Shown: positions 25,766 to 33,252 of the stretch, one piece after another
How the letters are laid out: every line of letters starts with the position of its first letter
Numbering within the stretch: the stretch's first letter is position 1
NCBI GenBank assembly: GCA_024235675.1
Contig: JACKLZ010000002.1
Location: forward strand, 186,001 to 250,000
Direction: 5' to 3'
Length of the DNA stretch: 64,000 nucleotides
Origin: Zoogloeaceae bacterium
GTDB taxonomy: Bacteria; Pseudomonadota; Gammaproteobacteria; Burkholderiales; Rhodocyclaceae
Translations under genes and position numbers: made by a program
The notes under the pieces: model-generated
Database searches by the model: none
What the model was told of the DNA's origin: nothing
Seen by the model: the letters and a program-made list of their open reading frames with translations, nothing else

Positions 25766-26335
25766 ATGAACCCGCATATCGCAAAATGGAAAGCCGAGCA
25801 TGCCAACTTCGGGCGCTTGCTCGATCTCATCGATTCACAGATCGCCATCTTTCACGACGGAGAGCGCCCCGATTACGAGCTGATGCTCGAGGTCATGCAC
25901 TACATGACCACCTATCCGGATCTCTACCATCACCGCCGTGAAGATCTGGCCTTTGAGGTGGTATTTGCGCGGGACCCGGCGCACGCTGCCGTCGCGGACG
26001 AGCTGGCCGCCCAGCACGTCCGCATCGCCCACTCGGGGGCAAAGCTGGTCCAGGATCTCGGCGCCATCATTGACGGCGTCGTTCTGCCCCGCGCAGCGGT
26101 CGAGGCCGATGCCGCCGAGTATTCGCGCTTCATGCGTCAGCACATGCAGCACGAAGAGGCCGACATATTCCCCGCTGTTGAGCGCTTGCTTGACGCAAAG
26201 GACTGGCTGCTGATCGACAGCAAGATCCATTTCATTTCCGACCCCATTTTTGGTGACGCGGTGGCCAAGCGCTACACAAGCCTCCATCAACAGATCGCCA
26301 AACGTGCCGGCTGCGGGTGCAGCACCATCAGCTAA
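25766..26335 (+). CDS. Hemerythrin-like di-iron protein, probably nitrosative-stress response
   Basis: A 189-residue hemerythrin-domain protein. Candidate di-iron ligands are His12, His45, the YHHRRED motif (His55/56 with Glu59), His84, and the QHMQHEE motif (His126, His129, Glu130/131). A short Cys-containing tail, GCGCSTIS, ends the protein. Such proteins bind O2 or NO or supply iron for Fe-S repair; YtfE-type roles are known, but this sequence is not the standard YtfE length or N-terminus. GGAGAA precedes the start. Regulation by NO is inferred from the operator overlapping its promoter. It lies in the block that splits hoxZ from hoxM. Confidence 0.83.
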   Translation: MNPHIAKWKAEHANFGRLLDLIDSQIAIFHDGERPDYELMLEVMHYMTTYPDLYHHRREDLAFEVVFARDPAHAAVADELAAQHVRIAHSGAKLVQDLGAIIDGVVLPRAAVEADAAEYSRFMRQHMQHEEADIFPAVERLLDAKDWLLIDSKIHFISDPIFGDAVAKRYTSLHQQIAKRAGCGCSTIS

Positions 26336-26379
26336 GCCCCGCAACAGCGCGACCACGGAGAGACTACCGGGAACACACC

Positions 26380-26772
26380 ATGACAACGCAGCGCAAGCGC
26401 CGCAAACCCGGCATCAAGCTGCTGACAATCGCCTTTCCCATGGGCGCGATTGCGTCGGCCAGTCACCGCGTGTCGGGCGTGATTGGTTTGTTGAGCCTCC
26501 CCCTGGTGGTCAAAGCCTTCGCCCGCAGCCTCAGCACCGAGGCAGCTTATGAATCGCTGCTCTCGACGGCGCACAGTCCGCTCGGGATCACGATCCTGCT
26601 CCGGCCATGCTGGGCGATTGCGCAGCATGTGCTCGCCGGTTGCCGCCACCTGCAGATGGACGTCGGTGTCGGCGCAGCGCGGCCTTTGACGCGCCGGTCT
26701 GCCAGGCCGGTGCTTGCTGGCGCGACATTCGGTGCTGCGGCGCTGGCCCGCGCTACGTGCCGTCGTGTATAG
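26380..26772 (+). pseudogene. Truncated succinate dehydrogenase cytochrome b subunit (sdhC remnant)
   Basis: The first about 105 codons resemble SdhC: a start MTTQRKRRKPGIK, SHRVSGVIGLLSLPLVV (quinone/heme helix), and AIAQHVLAGCRHLQMDVG, the conserved H-x-G-x-RHL-x-D segment. The last helix is not recognisable in frame; the sequence passes into arginine-rich residues before the stop. sdhD and sdhA are absent downstream and sdhB is only partial, so this is what is left after an internal deletion. It follows the hemerythrin gene by 45 bases on the same strand. Confidence 0.65.
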
Positions 26773-26861
26773 CCTCGCCGCGCTCAGTTTTCTTGCGCAG
26801 GCCATCCGCGTTGCAATGCCATTGGTCGCGGCACAGTTTGCCGCCCAGGAGATCGCATGCG

Positions 26862-27212
26862 CAGTTCAATCTGCCGCTTCGACGCCGCGCCGAACTCGAC
26901 GGCTTGCGGGAGTGCATCCTGTGCGGCTGTTGCAGCGGTTTCTGCCCGTCGTACTGGTGGAATCCCGACAAGTTTCTCGGCCCCGCCACCCTGCCCCGGG
27001 CCTATCGTTTTGTCGCAGACAGCCGCGATACCGCCACGCAAGAGCGGCTCGTCCAACTCGACGATGTCTGCCGGCGCTATCGCTGCCGCTCGATCATGAA
27101 CTGCACCGAAGTCTGCCCCATGCACCTGAGCCCATCGCGCGCCGTCGAACACCTCCGCATCAAGGTGTTGAAAGACGCCATGCAGCCCCTCACCTTTAAC
27201 AGAGACACAATC
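26862..27212 (+). pseudogene. C-terminal fragment of succinate dehydrogenase iron-sulfur subunit (sdhB remnant)
   Basis: The frame reads as the C-terminal third of SdhB: RRRAELDGLRECILCGCCS, CPSYWWNPDKFLGPATL, then RYRCRSIMNCTEVCPM, so the cysteines of the [4Fe-4S] and [3Fe-4S] clusters are present. The N-terminal [2Fe-2S] domain is missing; upstream in-frame sequence has no SdhB character. There is no stop between this fragment and the cupin that follows in the same frame, so an SdhB-cupin fusion could be made if a start exists upstream. Confidence 0.7.
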
Positions 27213-27545
27213 ATGGCCATTGAACACGCCGCACCCGGCGATCTACTCAACATCCTGCCGCCCCGCTCCGAACACGCATCCGACGCATCAAGCCTGCTGG
27301 TCCGGGCCGACCACCTCGAGGTTTTCCGGCTCGCCCTGCCCGCCGGCAAGCGCACACCGAGCCACGCCGCCGCAGGAACGATCACCATTCAATGCCTCAG
27401 CGGGCGCGTCGAGCTTGAAACCAGCACGCGTACACAGATCATGACGCCGGGCACGCTGGTCTATCTTGCGGATGCCGAGCCGCATGCGGTCTGCGCACTC
27501 GACGATGCCGTCCTGCTGATCACGATTTTGCTGCACCGCAGCTGA
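27213..27545 (+). CDS. Small cupin-domain protein
   Basis: A 110-residue single-domain cupin. The segments KRTPSHAAAGTITIQCLSGR and GTLVYLADAEPHAVCALDD fit the two cupin motifs with His residues, though the first lacks the full HxH pair. The ATG at 27213 gives a normal small cupin and has only a weak purine stretch upstream; it is in frame with the preceding SdhB fragment. Small cupins of this type often accompany stress or NO/CO-linked redox genes, but no substrate can be given. It is the last gene of the hemerythrin-led run. Confidence 0.65.
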   Translation: MAIEHAAPGDLLNILPPRSEHASDASSLLVRADHLEVFRLALPAGKRTPSHAAAGTITIQCLSGRVELETSTRTQIMTPGTLVYLADAEPHAVCALDDAVLLITILLHRS

Positions 27546-27953
27546 CGCGCCGCAAGCGCCGCACTGGCCGGTGACCCCTGGCGCCACGGCACCCCGAACA
27601 ATGGCCGCGCGGCAACACCGTGCGTCCATCGATGCGGGCAAACCTCACAGCCCTTGAAACTCATCTGAGCCCCCTGAGCACGCCAAGATCTGGCCGGCAA
27701 AGATTGCCGGCCAGCGCCCCATCAAAAAGCAAAAAACCCTTACCACATGGCGAAAGGCCGTCAGATCCCGCGAAACGAGCATCCGCACGACGACAGCTTT
27801 ACATTTCTTAACCCAGCTTTACCCAAGCCACCCACACGTTGCGGCGCAAATGGTCGAAAACTTGCAAAGCAAGGCTGTCGTCCCGTGATTTACGAGGCGG
27901 GTCGATCAGGCGCGCAATCGCATCGCCTGCCTATGACGTGAAGGGAGAAAGCC
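27546..27953. other. Intergenic region with a strong hairpin before the EF-hand gene
   Basis: No gene seen. A perfect 11-bp stem CTGGCCGGCAA-AGA-TTGCCGGCCAG lies at 27690-27714; it has no T tract after it, so it may be a weak terminator for the cupin or a repeat. Further on the sequence becomes AT-richer and must contain the promoter of the EF-hand gene; no operator was recognised. Confidence 0.5.
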
Positions 27954-28643
27954 ATGATAGGAAATGTAGGCGCCACAAGCGTGCAGGCTTGGGGCAACCA
28001 GGTTTCCGCTCAGCAGAACCGGCCGCCACCACCCGATTTCGCGAAGATGTTCAGCGCGATCGATGGTGACAGCGACGGCGCGGTGACCGAATCGGAGTTG
28101 CTCCAGGCCTTGCAAGGCGGTAGCTCAACGCAGGACAGCGAAGACATCGCGTCTTTACTGTCTTCGCTGGACACCGACGGCGACGGCAGCATTGGCCAGA
28201 GCGAATTCACCACCGCCATGGAGAGTGTGCTGGGCCAGCTGCAGGCGCAGGCGGGGATGGGCGGCATGCGTCCGCCACCGCCACCACCGCCCGACGCGTC
28301 AGACATGTTCTCTTCCATCGATGCCGACAGTAGCGGCAGCCTCACCAGCGCCGAGCTGAGCAGCGCGTTTGCCGCCCGCACTGAGGCGACGGGTCGAAGC
28401 GACCCGAGCGCCGACGACTTCCTCGCGCGCTTTGACAGCGACGGCGACGGTAGCCTGACCGAAGCGGAGCTGACGGCCGGGCTTGAAGCCGGACGTCCGG
28501 GCCGTGACGGGCCGCCACCGGGGGGCGGCGCAGACGAGGCAACGAACAGCAGCCAGTTCATTGCCAATGTGCTGCGGCAGTATCTCGACAGCGCGAGCCT
28601 GGGTCTGGATTCATCGACATCCCGCCTGAGTACACGCGTTTAA
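27954..28643 (+). CDS. EF-hand calcium-binding protein
   Basis: A 229-residue acidic protein with four EF-hand loops: DGDSDGAVTESE, DTDGDGSIGQSE, DADSSGSLTSAE and DSDGDGSLTEAE, arranged as two pairs joined by a flexible linker rich in Gly, Met and Pro (PPPPPPP). There is no signal peptide or membrane helix. Related Ca-binding proteins occur in several Proteobacteria with no fixed role. A strong GGGAGAAAG site precedes the ATG. A bidirectional terminator follows at 28661. Confidence 0.85.
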   Translation: MIGNVGATSVQAWGNQVSAQQNRPPPPDFAKMFSAIDGDSDGAVTESELLQALQGGSSTQDSEDIASLLSSLDTDGDGSIGQSEFTTAMESVLGQLQAQAGMGGMRPPPPPPPDASDMFSSIDADSSGSLTSAELSSAFAARTEATGRSDPSADDFLARFDSDGDGSLTEAELTAGLEAGRPGRDGPPPGGGADEATNSSQFIANVLRQYLDSASLGLDSSTSRLSTRV

Positions 28644-28660
28644 GCTTCGCACCACGCACG

Positions 28661-28685
28661 CGGGCCGGCAATTTTTGCCGGCCCG
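28661..28685. terminator. Bidirectional terminator between the EF-hand and oxidoreductase genes
   Basis: A perfect 11-bp stem CGGGCCGGCAA / TTGCCGGCCCG around TTT. It lies between two convergent genes and can serve both strands. Its core, GGCCGGCAA-N3-TTGCCGGCC, also occurs at 27692-27712. Confidence 0.75.
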
Positions 28686-28690
28686 CCCTT

Positions 28691-30328
28691 TCAGCCCCTC
28701 GGGCCGAATGTTTCGACATGAATCCGCTCCACCGGCACCCCTGCGGCTTCAAGACCATTCCGGATGCCGGCCAGGAAGGGCTGCGGCCCGCAGAGCAGGT
28801 AGTGCGCGTTGCCCGCCGGGTTGAGTTCGAGCAGATCCGCCGCCGTGATCCGGCCCACGCGATCGAAGTCGCGCCCGATCCGGTCCTGCCGGTCGGGCTG
28901 GCTGTAGAAGTACACCCGCTGAACTGCGCTCCGGCTCTGGGCCACCAGCCGCTCGACCTCAGCGCGCAGGGCGTGCTCCGGCCCGTTTCGCGCACCATGG
29001 ACGAACCACACCGACCGCCCCTGCGCCGACGCGGCATGCAGCATCGACACCATGGGCGTCAGCCCGACGCCCGCACTGACCAGGACCAGCGGCGCCTTGT
29101 CGCGCGGCATGACGAAGCCGCCCGCCGGGACGCGCGCCTCGATCAGGTCGCCCTCGCGCAGCGCGTCGTGCAGGAAGCGCGACGCGAGCCCCTTTGCCTC
29201 CCGCTTCACGCTCAAGCGGTATTCCCCGCCCTCCGCGGGCGAGCCCGACAGCGAATAGGTCTGCGTGATCGGGACGGACTGCCCCGGAATGCGCAGTTCG
29301 ACGGGCAGGTGCTGCCCCGCCTCAAACCGCGCGAGCGGGCGCCCATCGGCCGGCACGAAATGGAAGGAGGTGATGCCGGCGGACTCGACCTGGCGGCGCA
29401 CCAGCCGCAGCGGCCTGGCCGACGCCTCCGGCCGGAACCACCGCAGCGCCATCGCCCCGGGGCGGTCCAGCACGGCGTCGATGGTGACGTTGATCGTCCG
29501 CCGCGCCTGCCGGTCATGCCCGTCGCGCGGATGCCAGTCGATCGTCGCCCGACCGGTGACATGCAGCAGGCCGCCGGTCTCAAAGTCGACGAACAGCAGG
29601 CCCACGCGCGGATCGGCGACCAGGTTGCCGATCGTGTTGAAGTAGTTGTTGCCCGGGTAGTCCGGGATCTGCAGATGCGTGCCGTCGATGACCCGCACGA
29701 AGCCCGGCGCGCCGCCGCGATGCGAGGCGTCGAAGCCGTTGGCGGCGCCACCGTCTGGCTGCAGGTGGCCCGAGCCGATGAACAGCGTGTCCGCCGCGCC
29801 GATCAGGGCGCGCTGCCGGTCGCTCAGCGCATCCGTCAGGCGCGCGGGCGGGGGCGTACCCGCCGCATGGCGCGTCCAGGCGCGCTCGACGATGTACTGC
29901 GGGCAGTTCCCGAAGGTCTGGCGAACATCGATCAGATAGCCCGCACCATCCGGCCGCAGGTAGCCGCTGAAGCGGTTCCTGCGCCGCGTGGCCAGGTCGA
30001 TCCCGAGTGCGCCCACTTCGGCGCCGGCAGCACAGGCTGCCGCCAGCGGGTCCGCCGCCTGGAGCGTGGCGTGCAGGGCGATGCGGCGCGGATCGGGCGA
30101 GCGCACGAAGCCATCGGCGCCCTCGATCAGCGTGGTCCAGACACGCCCACCGTCATCGGCCCCCGCCAGCACCAGGAAGGGCAAGGCGGTGTGGAAGGCA
30201 CGGTGCTGTTCCGGCAGATGGTCGCGCACAAAGCCCGCCGCCCAGCTGGCCACATCGCCGACGCCGGCGCGGGCCTGCGCCTCGCGCTCGCCGGCATGAA
30301 AGGGGTTGGTCGCTTCGGTCATGGACAT
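28691..30328 (-). CDS. FMN split-barrel / FAD-NAD(P) fusion oxidoreductase
   Basis: A 545-residue fusion. The N-terminal about 310 residues are a pyridoxamine-phosphate-oxidase-like FMN-binding split barrel (GFVRVIDGTHLQIPDYPGNN, NLVADPRVGLLFVDF). The rest is a ferredoxin-reductase-type module: FAD-binding beta barrel (YSLSGSP) and NAD(P) domain (LVSAGVGLTPMVSML, YLLCGPQPFL). There is no C-terminal [2Fe-2S] domain; the protein ends soon after the last reductase strand. Start 30328 is chosen for GGAG upstream; ATG 30322 is the alternative. The GST gene lies 37 bases upstream in the same direction, so both are probably controlled by the divergent LysR regulator. Substrate unknown. Confidence 0.82.
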   Translation of the reverse strand: MSMTEATNPFHAGEREAQARAGVGDVASWAAGFVRDHLPEQHRAFHTALPFLVLAGADDGGRVWTTLIEGADGFVRSPDPRRIALHATLQAADPLAAACAAGAEVGALGIDLATRRRNRFSGYLRPDGAGYLIDVRQTFGNCPQYIVERAWTRHAAGTPPPARLTDALSDRQRALIGAADTLFIGSGHLQPDGGAANGFDASHRGGAPGFVRVIDGTHLQIPDYPGNNYFNTIGNLVADPRVGLLFVDFETGGLLHVTGRATIDWHPRDGHDRQARRTINVTIDAVLDRPGAMALRWFRPEASARPLRLVRRQVESAGITSFHFVPADGRPLARFEAGQHLPVELRIPGQSVPITQTYSLSGSPAEGGEYRLSVKREAKGLASRFLHDALREGDLIEARVPAGGFVMPRDKAPLVLVSAGVGLTPMVSMLHAASAQGRSVWFVHGARNGPEHALRAEVERLVAQSRSAVQRVYFYSQPDRQDRIGRDFDRVGRITAADLLELNPAGNAHYLLCGPQPFLAGIRNGLEAAGVPVERIHVETFGPRG

Positions 30329-30365
30329 GCAGTGCTCCACACGGCACGAAAACGGCGGGGCAGCG

Positions 30366-30992
30366 TCACGCCAGCACCGGGGTCGGCGAGCGGGCCATCC
30401 CGACGAAGCGCGGCAGCGCCTCGATGCGCTGCAGCCAGGCCCGGATAGTGGGATAGGGCGCCAGGTCCACACCGCCCTCAGGGGCATGCGCGATATAGCT
30501 GTAGCCGGCCACATCGGCAATGGAGACCGTGTCGGTGGCCAGCCAGTCGCGCCCGTGCAGGTGCGCCTCCATGACCTTGAACAGGGCATGTGCCTTCTTG
30601 ACCGCCGCTGCGTGATCGAGATCGACGCCGAAGACCTTGACCAGGCGCGCCGCGCACGGACCGGCGTAGATGTTGTCGGCCGCCACGCTCAGCCAGCGCT
30701 GCACCTCGGCCGCGGCCCTGGGTTCGCGCGGCAGCCAGTTGGGCGCGCTGGCATAGGTGCCGGCCAGATAGACCAGGATGGCGTTGCTGTCGGCCAGCAC
30801 ATACCCCTCATCATCGATCGCCGGCACCAGGCCGAAGGGGCTGATGCGGAGGAAATCGGGCGCCTTGTGGGCGCCGTTGGCCAGGTCGAGGTCAATCGTC
30901 TCGTAGGGCAGGCCGAGCAGCGCGAGCATCAGTTCCACGCGGTGGCAATGCCCGGATTTGGGGTGGCGGTAGAGCTTGATCGGTGTGGTCAT
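30366..30992 (-). CDS. Glutathione S-transferase family protein
   Basis: A 208-residue cytosolic GST. The thioredoxin-like N-terminal domain contains HPKSGHCHRVELMLALLG, with a Ser/Cys near the glutathione site, and the cis-Pro segment FGLVPAIDDEGYVLADSNAI; the helical C-terminal domain has the N-capping motif TVSIADVAGY. The start at 30992 is set by homology; the open frame further up overlaps lysR. It is the first gene of a two-gene unit with the FMN/FAD oxidoreductase, divergent from lysR. Confidence 0.88.
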   Translation of the reverse strand: MTTPIKLYRHPKSGHCHRVELMLALLGLPYETIDLDLANGAHKAPDFLRISPFGLVPAIDDEGYVLADSNAILVYLAGTYASAPNWLPREPRAAAEVQRWLSVAADNIYAGPCAARLVKVFGVDLDHAAAVKKAHALFKVMEAHLHGRDWLATDTVSIADVAGYSYIAHAPEGGVDLAPYPTIRAWLQRIEALPRFVGMARSPTPVLA

Positions 30993-31166
30993 GGTTGAGT
31001 CCCTCAGTTGGCGGCAAGATCGGTCGGATGCCCGATTCACGCTCGCCGGGACGGTGCCCCGGAGAGGCGTCCCGTCCTGCGGCCAGGCGGCCACAGCGCA
31101 GTGGGTGAATCGACGAGACCCATTCTGCGCACAAGCACTCACCGAATAAATGCGCAAACATGCACT

Positions 31167-31193
31167 TGATTGCTGCAAAAATTGCAGCAATCA
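31167..31193. promoter_or_regulatory. Perfect palindrome at the lysR start, probable LysR operator
   Basis: Arms TGATTGCTGCAA and TTGCAGCAATCA flank AAA, a perfect 12-bp inverted repeat with the T-N11-A form of LysR-type sites. It ends on the A of the lysR ATG and lies about 175 bases upstream of the GST start. Its place suggests autorepression plus control of the divergent GST-oxidoreductase genes. Confidence 0.7.
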
Positions 31194-32092
31194 TGAGCGC
31201 CATGGATCAGCTCAAGCTCATGCGCCTCTTCGTGGCCATCGCCGACGAAGGCAGCCTGACCGGTGCGGCCGAGGCGCTCGGCACCTCGCAGCCTTCGGTG
31301 GTGCGCGGCCTGGCCCGGCTCGAAGCACACCTTGGCGTGCGCCTGTTCCATCGCAGCACGCGGCGCATCGCCCTCACCGACGAGGGGCGGCGCTACCTCG
31401 CCGACAGCCGGCAGATTCTTGGCGCGCTGGCCGAGGCGGACGCCGGCATGCGCGCGGAACTGAGCGAACCCACCGGCTTGCTGCGCATCACCGCGCCGGT
31501 GCAGTTCGGCCAGATGTATGTCGCGCCCACGCTCAACCGCCTCGTCGCGCGACACCCGAAGCTCCGGGTGGAGCTGATCCTGCTCGACCGTATGGTCAAC
31601 CTGGTCGAAGAGGGTTTCGATGCCGCCATCCGGATCGGGGCGCTGGAGGACTCCTCGCTGGTGGCGCGCACGCTCGGCGTGGTGCGGCGCGTCGTGGTCG
31701 CCAGTCCCGGCTATCTGGCCCGTCACGGCCGGCCATCGCATCCCGACAACCTGCGCGATGCCGATTGCGTGGGTTTCAGCGGCGCCTTCGGGCCGAACTG
31801 GCACTTTCGAGACGGCGGGCGTCAGCTCAAGGTAACCATCGACAGCCGGGTCATCTTCAACCTTGTCGCCCCCGGCATCGCCGCCTGCCGCGACGGACTG
31901 GGCTTTGGCTCCTTCCTGTCCTACCAGGTCGCGCCGGATGTGGCCGACGGCGCGCTGGAGATCGTGCTGGCAGACTTCGAACCGCCACCGCTGCCGATCA
32001 GCGTCATCTACCCCCACGCCCGCCTGCTGCCCGCCCGCACCCGACTGTTCATCAACACCATGCGCGAGGCACTGGCAGGGTTCGCTATGTGA
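31193..32092 (+). CDS. LysR-family transcriptional regulator
   Basis: A 299-residue regulator: N-terminal winged helix (MDQLKLMRLFVAIADEGSLTGAAEALGTSQPSVVRGLARLE pattern, given here in shortened sense only as the LysR HTH at residues 4-63) and a type 2 periplasmic-binding effector domain. It is divergent from GST and the FMN/FAD oxidoreductase and is their probable regulator. The start is either ATG 31193 or 31202; neither has a good ribosome binding site, and a far upstream ATG at 31160 is less likely. Its 3' end overlaps the convergent higA-like gene by 8 bases. Confidence 0.85.
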   Translation: MSAMDQLKLMRLFVAIADEGSLTGAAEALGTSQPSVVRGLARLEAHLGVRLFHRSTRRIALTDEGRRYLADSRQILGALAEADAGMRAELSEPTGLLRITAPVQFGQMYVAPTLNRLVARHPKLRVELILLDRMVNLVEEGFDAAIRIGALEDSSLVARTLGVVRRVVVASPGYLARHGRPSHPDNLRDADCVGFSGAFGPNWHFRDGGRQLKVTIDSRVIFNLVAPGIAACRDGLGFGSFLSYQVAPDVADGALEIVLADFEPPPLPISVIYPHARLLPARTRLFINTMREALAGFAM

Positions 32093-32417
32093 TCGCGTGC
32101 GGCCCGGGACAGGCGCCCACCTGACGCCAGGTCTGATGCACATCCCAGGCCGACTGCATGACCATCCACATGTGCGGGTCGGTGCGGAAGAACAGCCCGA
32201 GACGCACCGCGGTGTCGGGCGTGAAGGCGCGACGGCCGCGCACAAGTTCGTTTACCCGACGACGCGAGATGCCGAGCGCGCGGGCCAGCGCATCTTGCGA
32301 GATCTGCGCCGGGCGAAGAAAGCGCGACTCGAGAAAGTGCCCCGGGTGCAGCGGCGTGCGCCCCAGGCGGACAGCGTTTGCCACCGCGCCGGGGGCATGG
32401 GAGAAGGACTGTGCCAC
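32085..32417 (-). CDS. Orphan HigA-type antitoxin / XRE regulator
   Basis: A 110-residue protein with a helix-turn-helix of the HigA (VapI) family: HPGHFLESRFLRP, then ISQDALARALGISRRRVNELVRGRR and the MWMVMQSAWDVHQ tail typical of HigA antidotes. HigA normally follows a higB toxin gene; upstream there are only 12 bases before the end of hoxZ, so the toxin is missing. The start is a GTG with a weak ribosome site, so coupling to hoxZ translation is possible. It could regulate itself or be left from a deleted module. Confidence 0.75.
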   Translation of the reverse strand: MAQSFSHAPGAVANAVRLGRTPLHPGHFLESRFLRPAQISQDALARALGISRRRVNELVRGRRAFTPDTAVRLGLFFRTDPHMWMVMQSAWDVHQTWRQVGACPGPHAIT

Positions 32418-32429
32418 CTTGGCGCCCGC

Positions 32430-33137
32430 TCAGTCCTTGAACATCCGCCAGCCGCTGATCATGGTCGAGATCAGGCTTTGCCGGCTCATGATGTCTTCGC
32501 GAATCGCGGCATAGATGTGCACGGCGGCGAAACTGACGGTGACCCACATGCCCAGCCGGTGCCAGCTGTGCACCTGCATGCTGTTGCCGCCCACGGCTGT
32601 CATCACCCAGCCGAACATGCTGGAAGCCCAGCTACCCTCGCCGAGGCCTTCGCCGTACAGCGCGAAGCCAGTACAGATCATGTACACCGCGCCGATGGTG
32701 AAGAACAGGAACATCATCAACTGCGCCAGCGGGTTGTGGCCGACGTATTTTTTCGGCTCTTTCACCAGGAACAGATACCAGCGCAACTCGTAAAACACCT
32801 CGCTCCACCACTTCGTGTTCCACACCGGCAAGATGAAAATCTGCCGCGCGTGATGGTTGCCGACAAAGGCCCAGTAGATGCGGCCGATGAAGCCGATGGC
32901 AAAAATGTAGGCGGCAGCAAAGTGGGCGAAGCGGATATAGCCCATCAGAAAATTGGCGCTGGCCTCGCCCGGCACCGAGGGCAGCGGCAGGCCGATGAAA
33001 TAGCCGGTGACCGCAAGCACGGTGATGGCCAGGGCGTTGATCCAGTGCCACAGGCGCAGCGGCGCCTCGTACACATAGACCGCCTTGACCATGCGCGCAC
33101 TGCGTTCGGCTTCGAATTGATCTTGTTCAGCGAGCAT
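32430..33137 (-). CDS. hoxZ: Hydrogenase cytochrome b subunit HoxZ
   Basis: Membrane anchor and quinone-linked cytochrome b of the uptake hydrogenase, 235 residues. Four membrane helices are visible, with heme-ligand histidines in LRLWHWINALAITVL, RFAHFAAAYIF and SWHRLGMWVT. Start 33137 has AAGGAGA upstream and gives the usual short cytoplasmic N-terminus. It is separated from hoxG by 114 bases that form a hairpin, and the maturation genes that usually follow it are 7 kb away. Confidence 0.93.
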   Translation of the reverse strand: MLAEQDQFEAERSARMVKAVYVYEAPLRLWHWINALAITVLAVTGYFIGLPLPSVPGEASANFLMGYIRFAHFAAAYIFAIGFIGRIYWAFVGNHHARQIFILPVWNTKWWSEVFYELRWYLFLVKEPKKYVGHNPLAQLMMFLFFTIGAVYMICTGFALYGEGLGEGSWASSMFGWVMTAVGGNSMQVHSWHRLGMWVTVSFAAVHIYAAIREDIMSRQSLISTMISGWRMFKD

Positions 33138-33168
33138 GTCGTTTCTCCTTCGGAGAAGGTGATTGGTC

Positions 33169-33252
33169 ATGGGTGATGGGGTGATTGGGGCGCCGCGCCA
33201 GCCGGCACGGCCCTGCCTGGCTTTTGCCAATTGCCAATCACGAATCACCCAT
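33169..33252 (-). promoter_or_regulatory. Long stem-loop between hoxG and hoxZ
   Basis: ATGGGTGATGGGGTGATTGG at 33169-33188 pairs with CCAATCACGAATCACCCAT at 33234-33252 with two mismatches. The stem starts directly at the hoxG stop codon in the transcript. There is no T tract, so I read it as an mRNA-stabilising or attenuating structure between the hoxKG and hoxZ parts. Confidence 0.6.

Noticed and set aside
31150..32124. Alternative 324-codon frame over lysR
   Set aside because: Arginine-rich shadow of the LysR frame; only the 31193-32092 frame has helix-turn-helix and effector-domain motifs.
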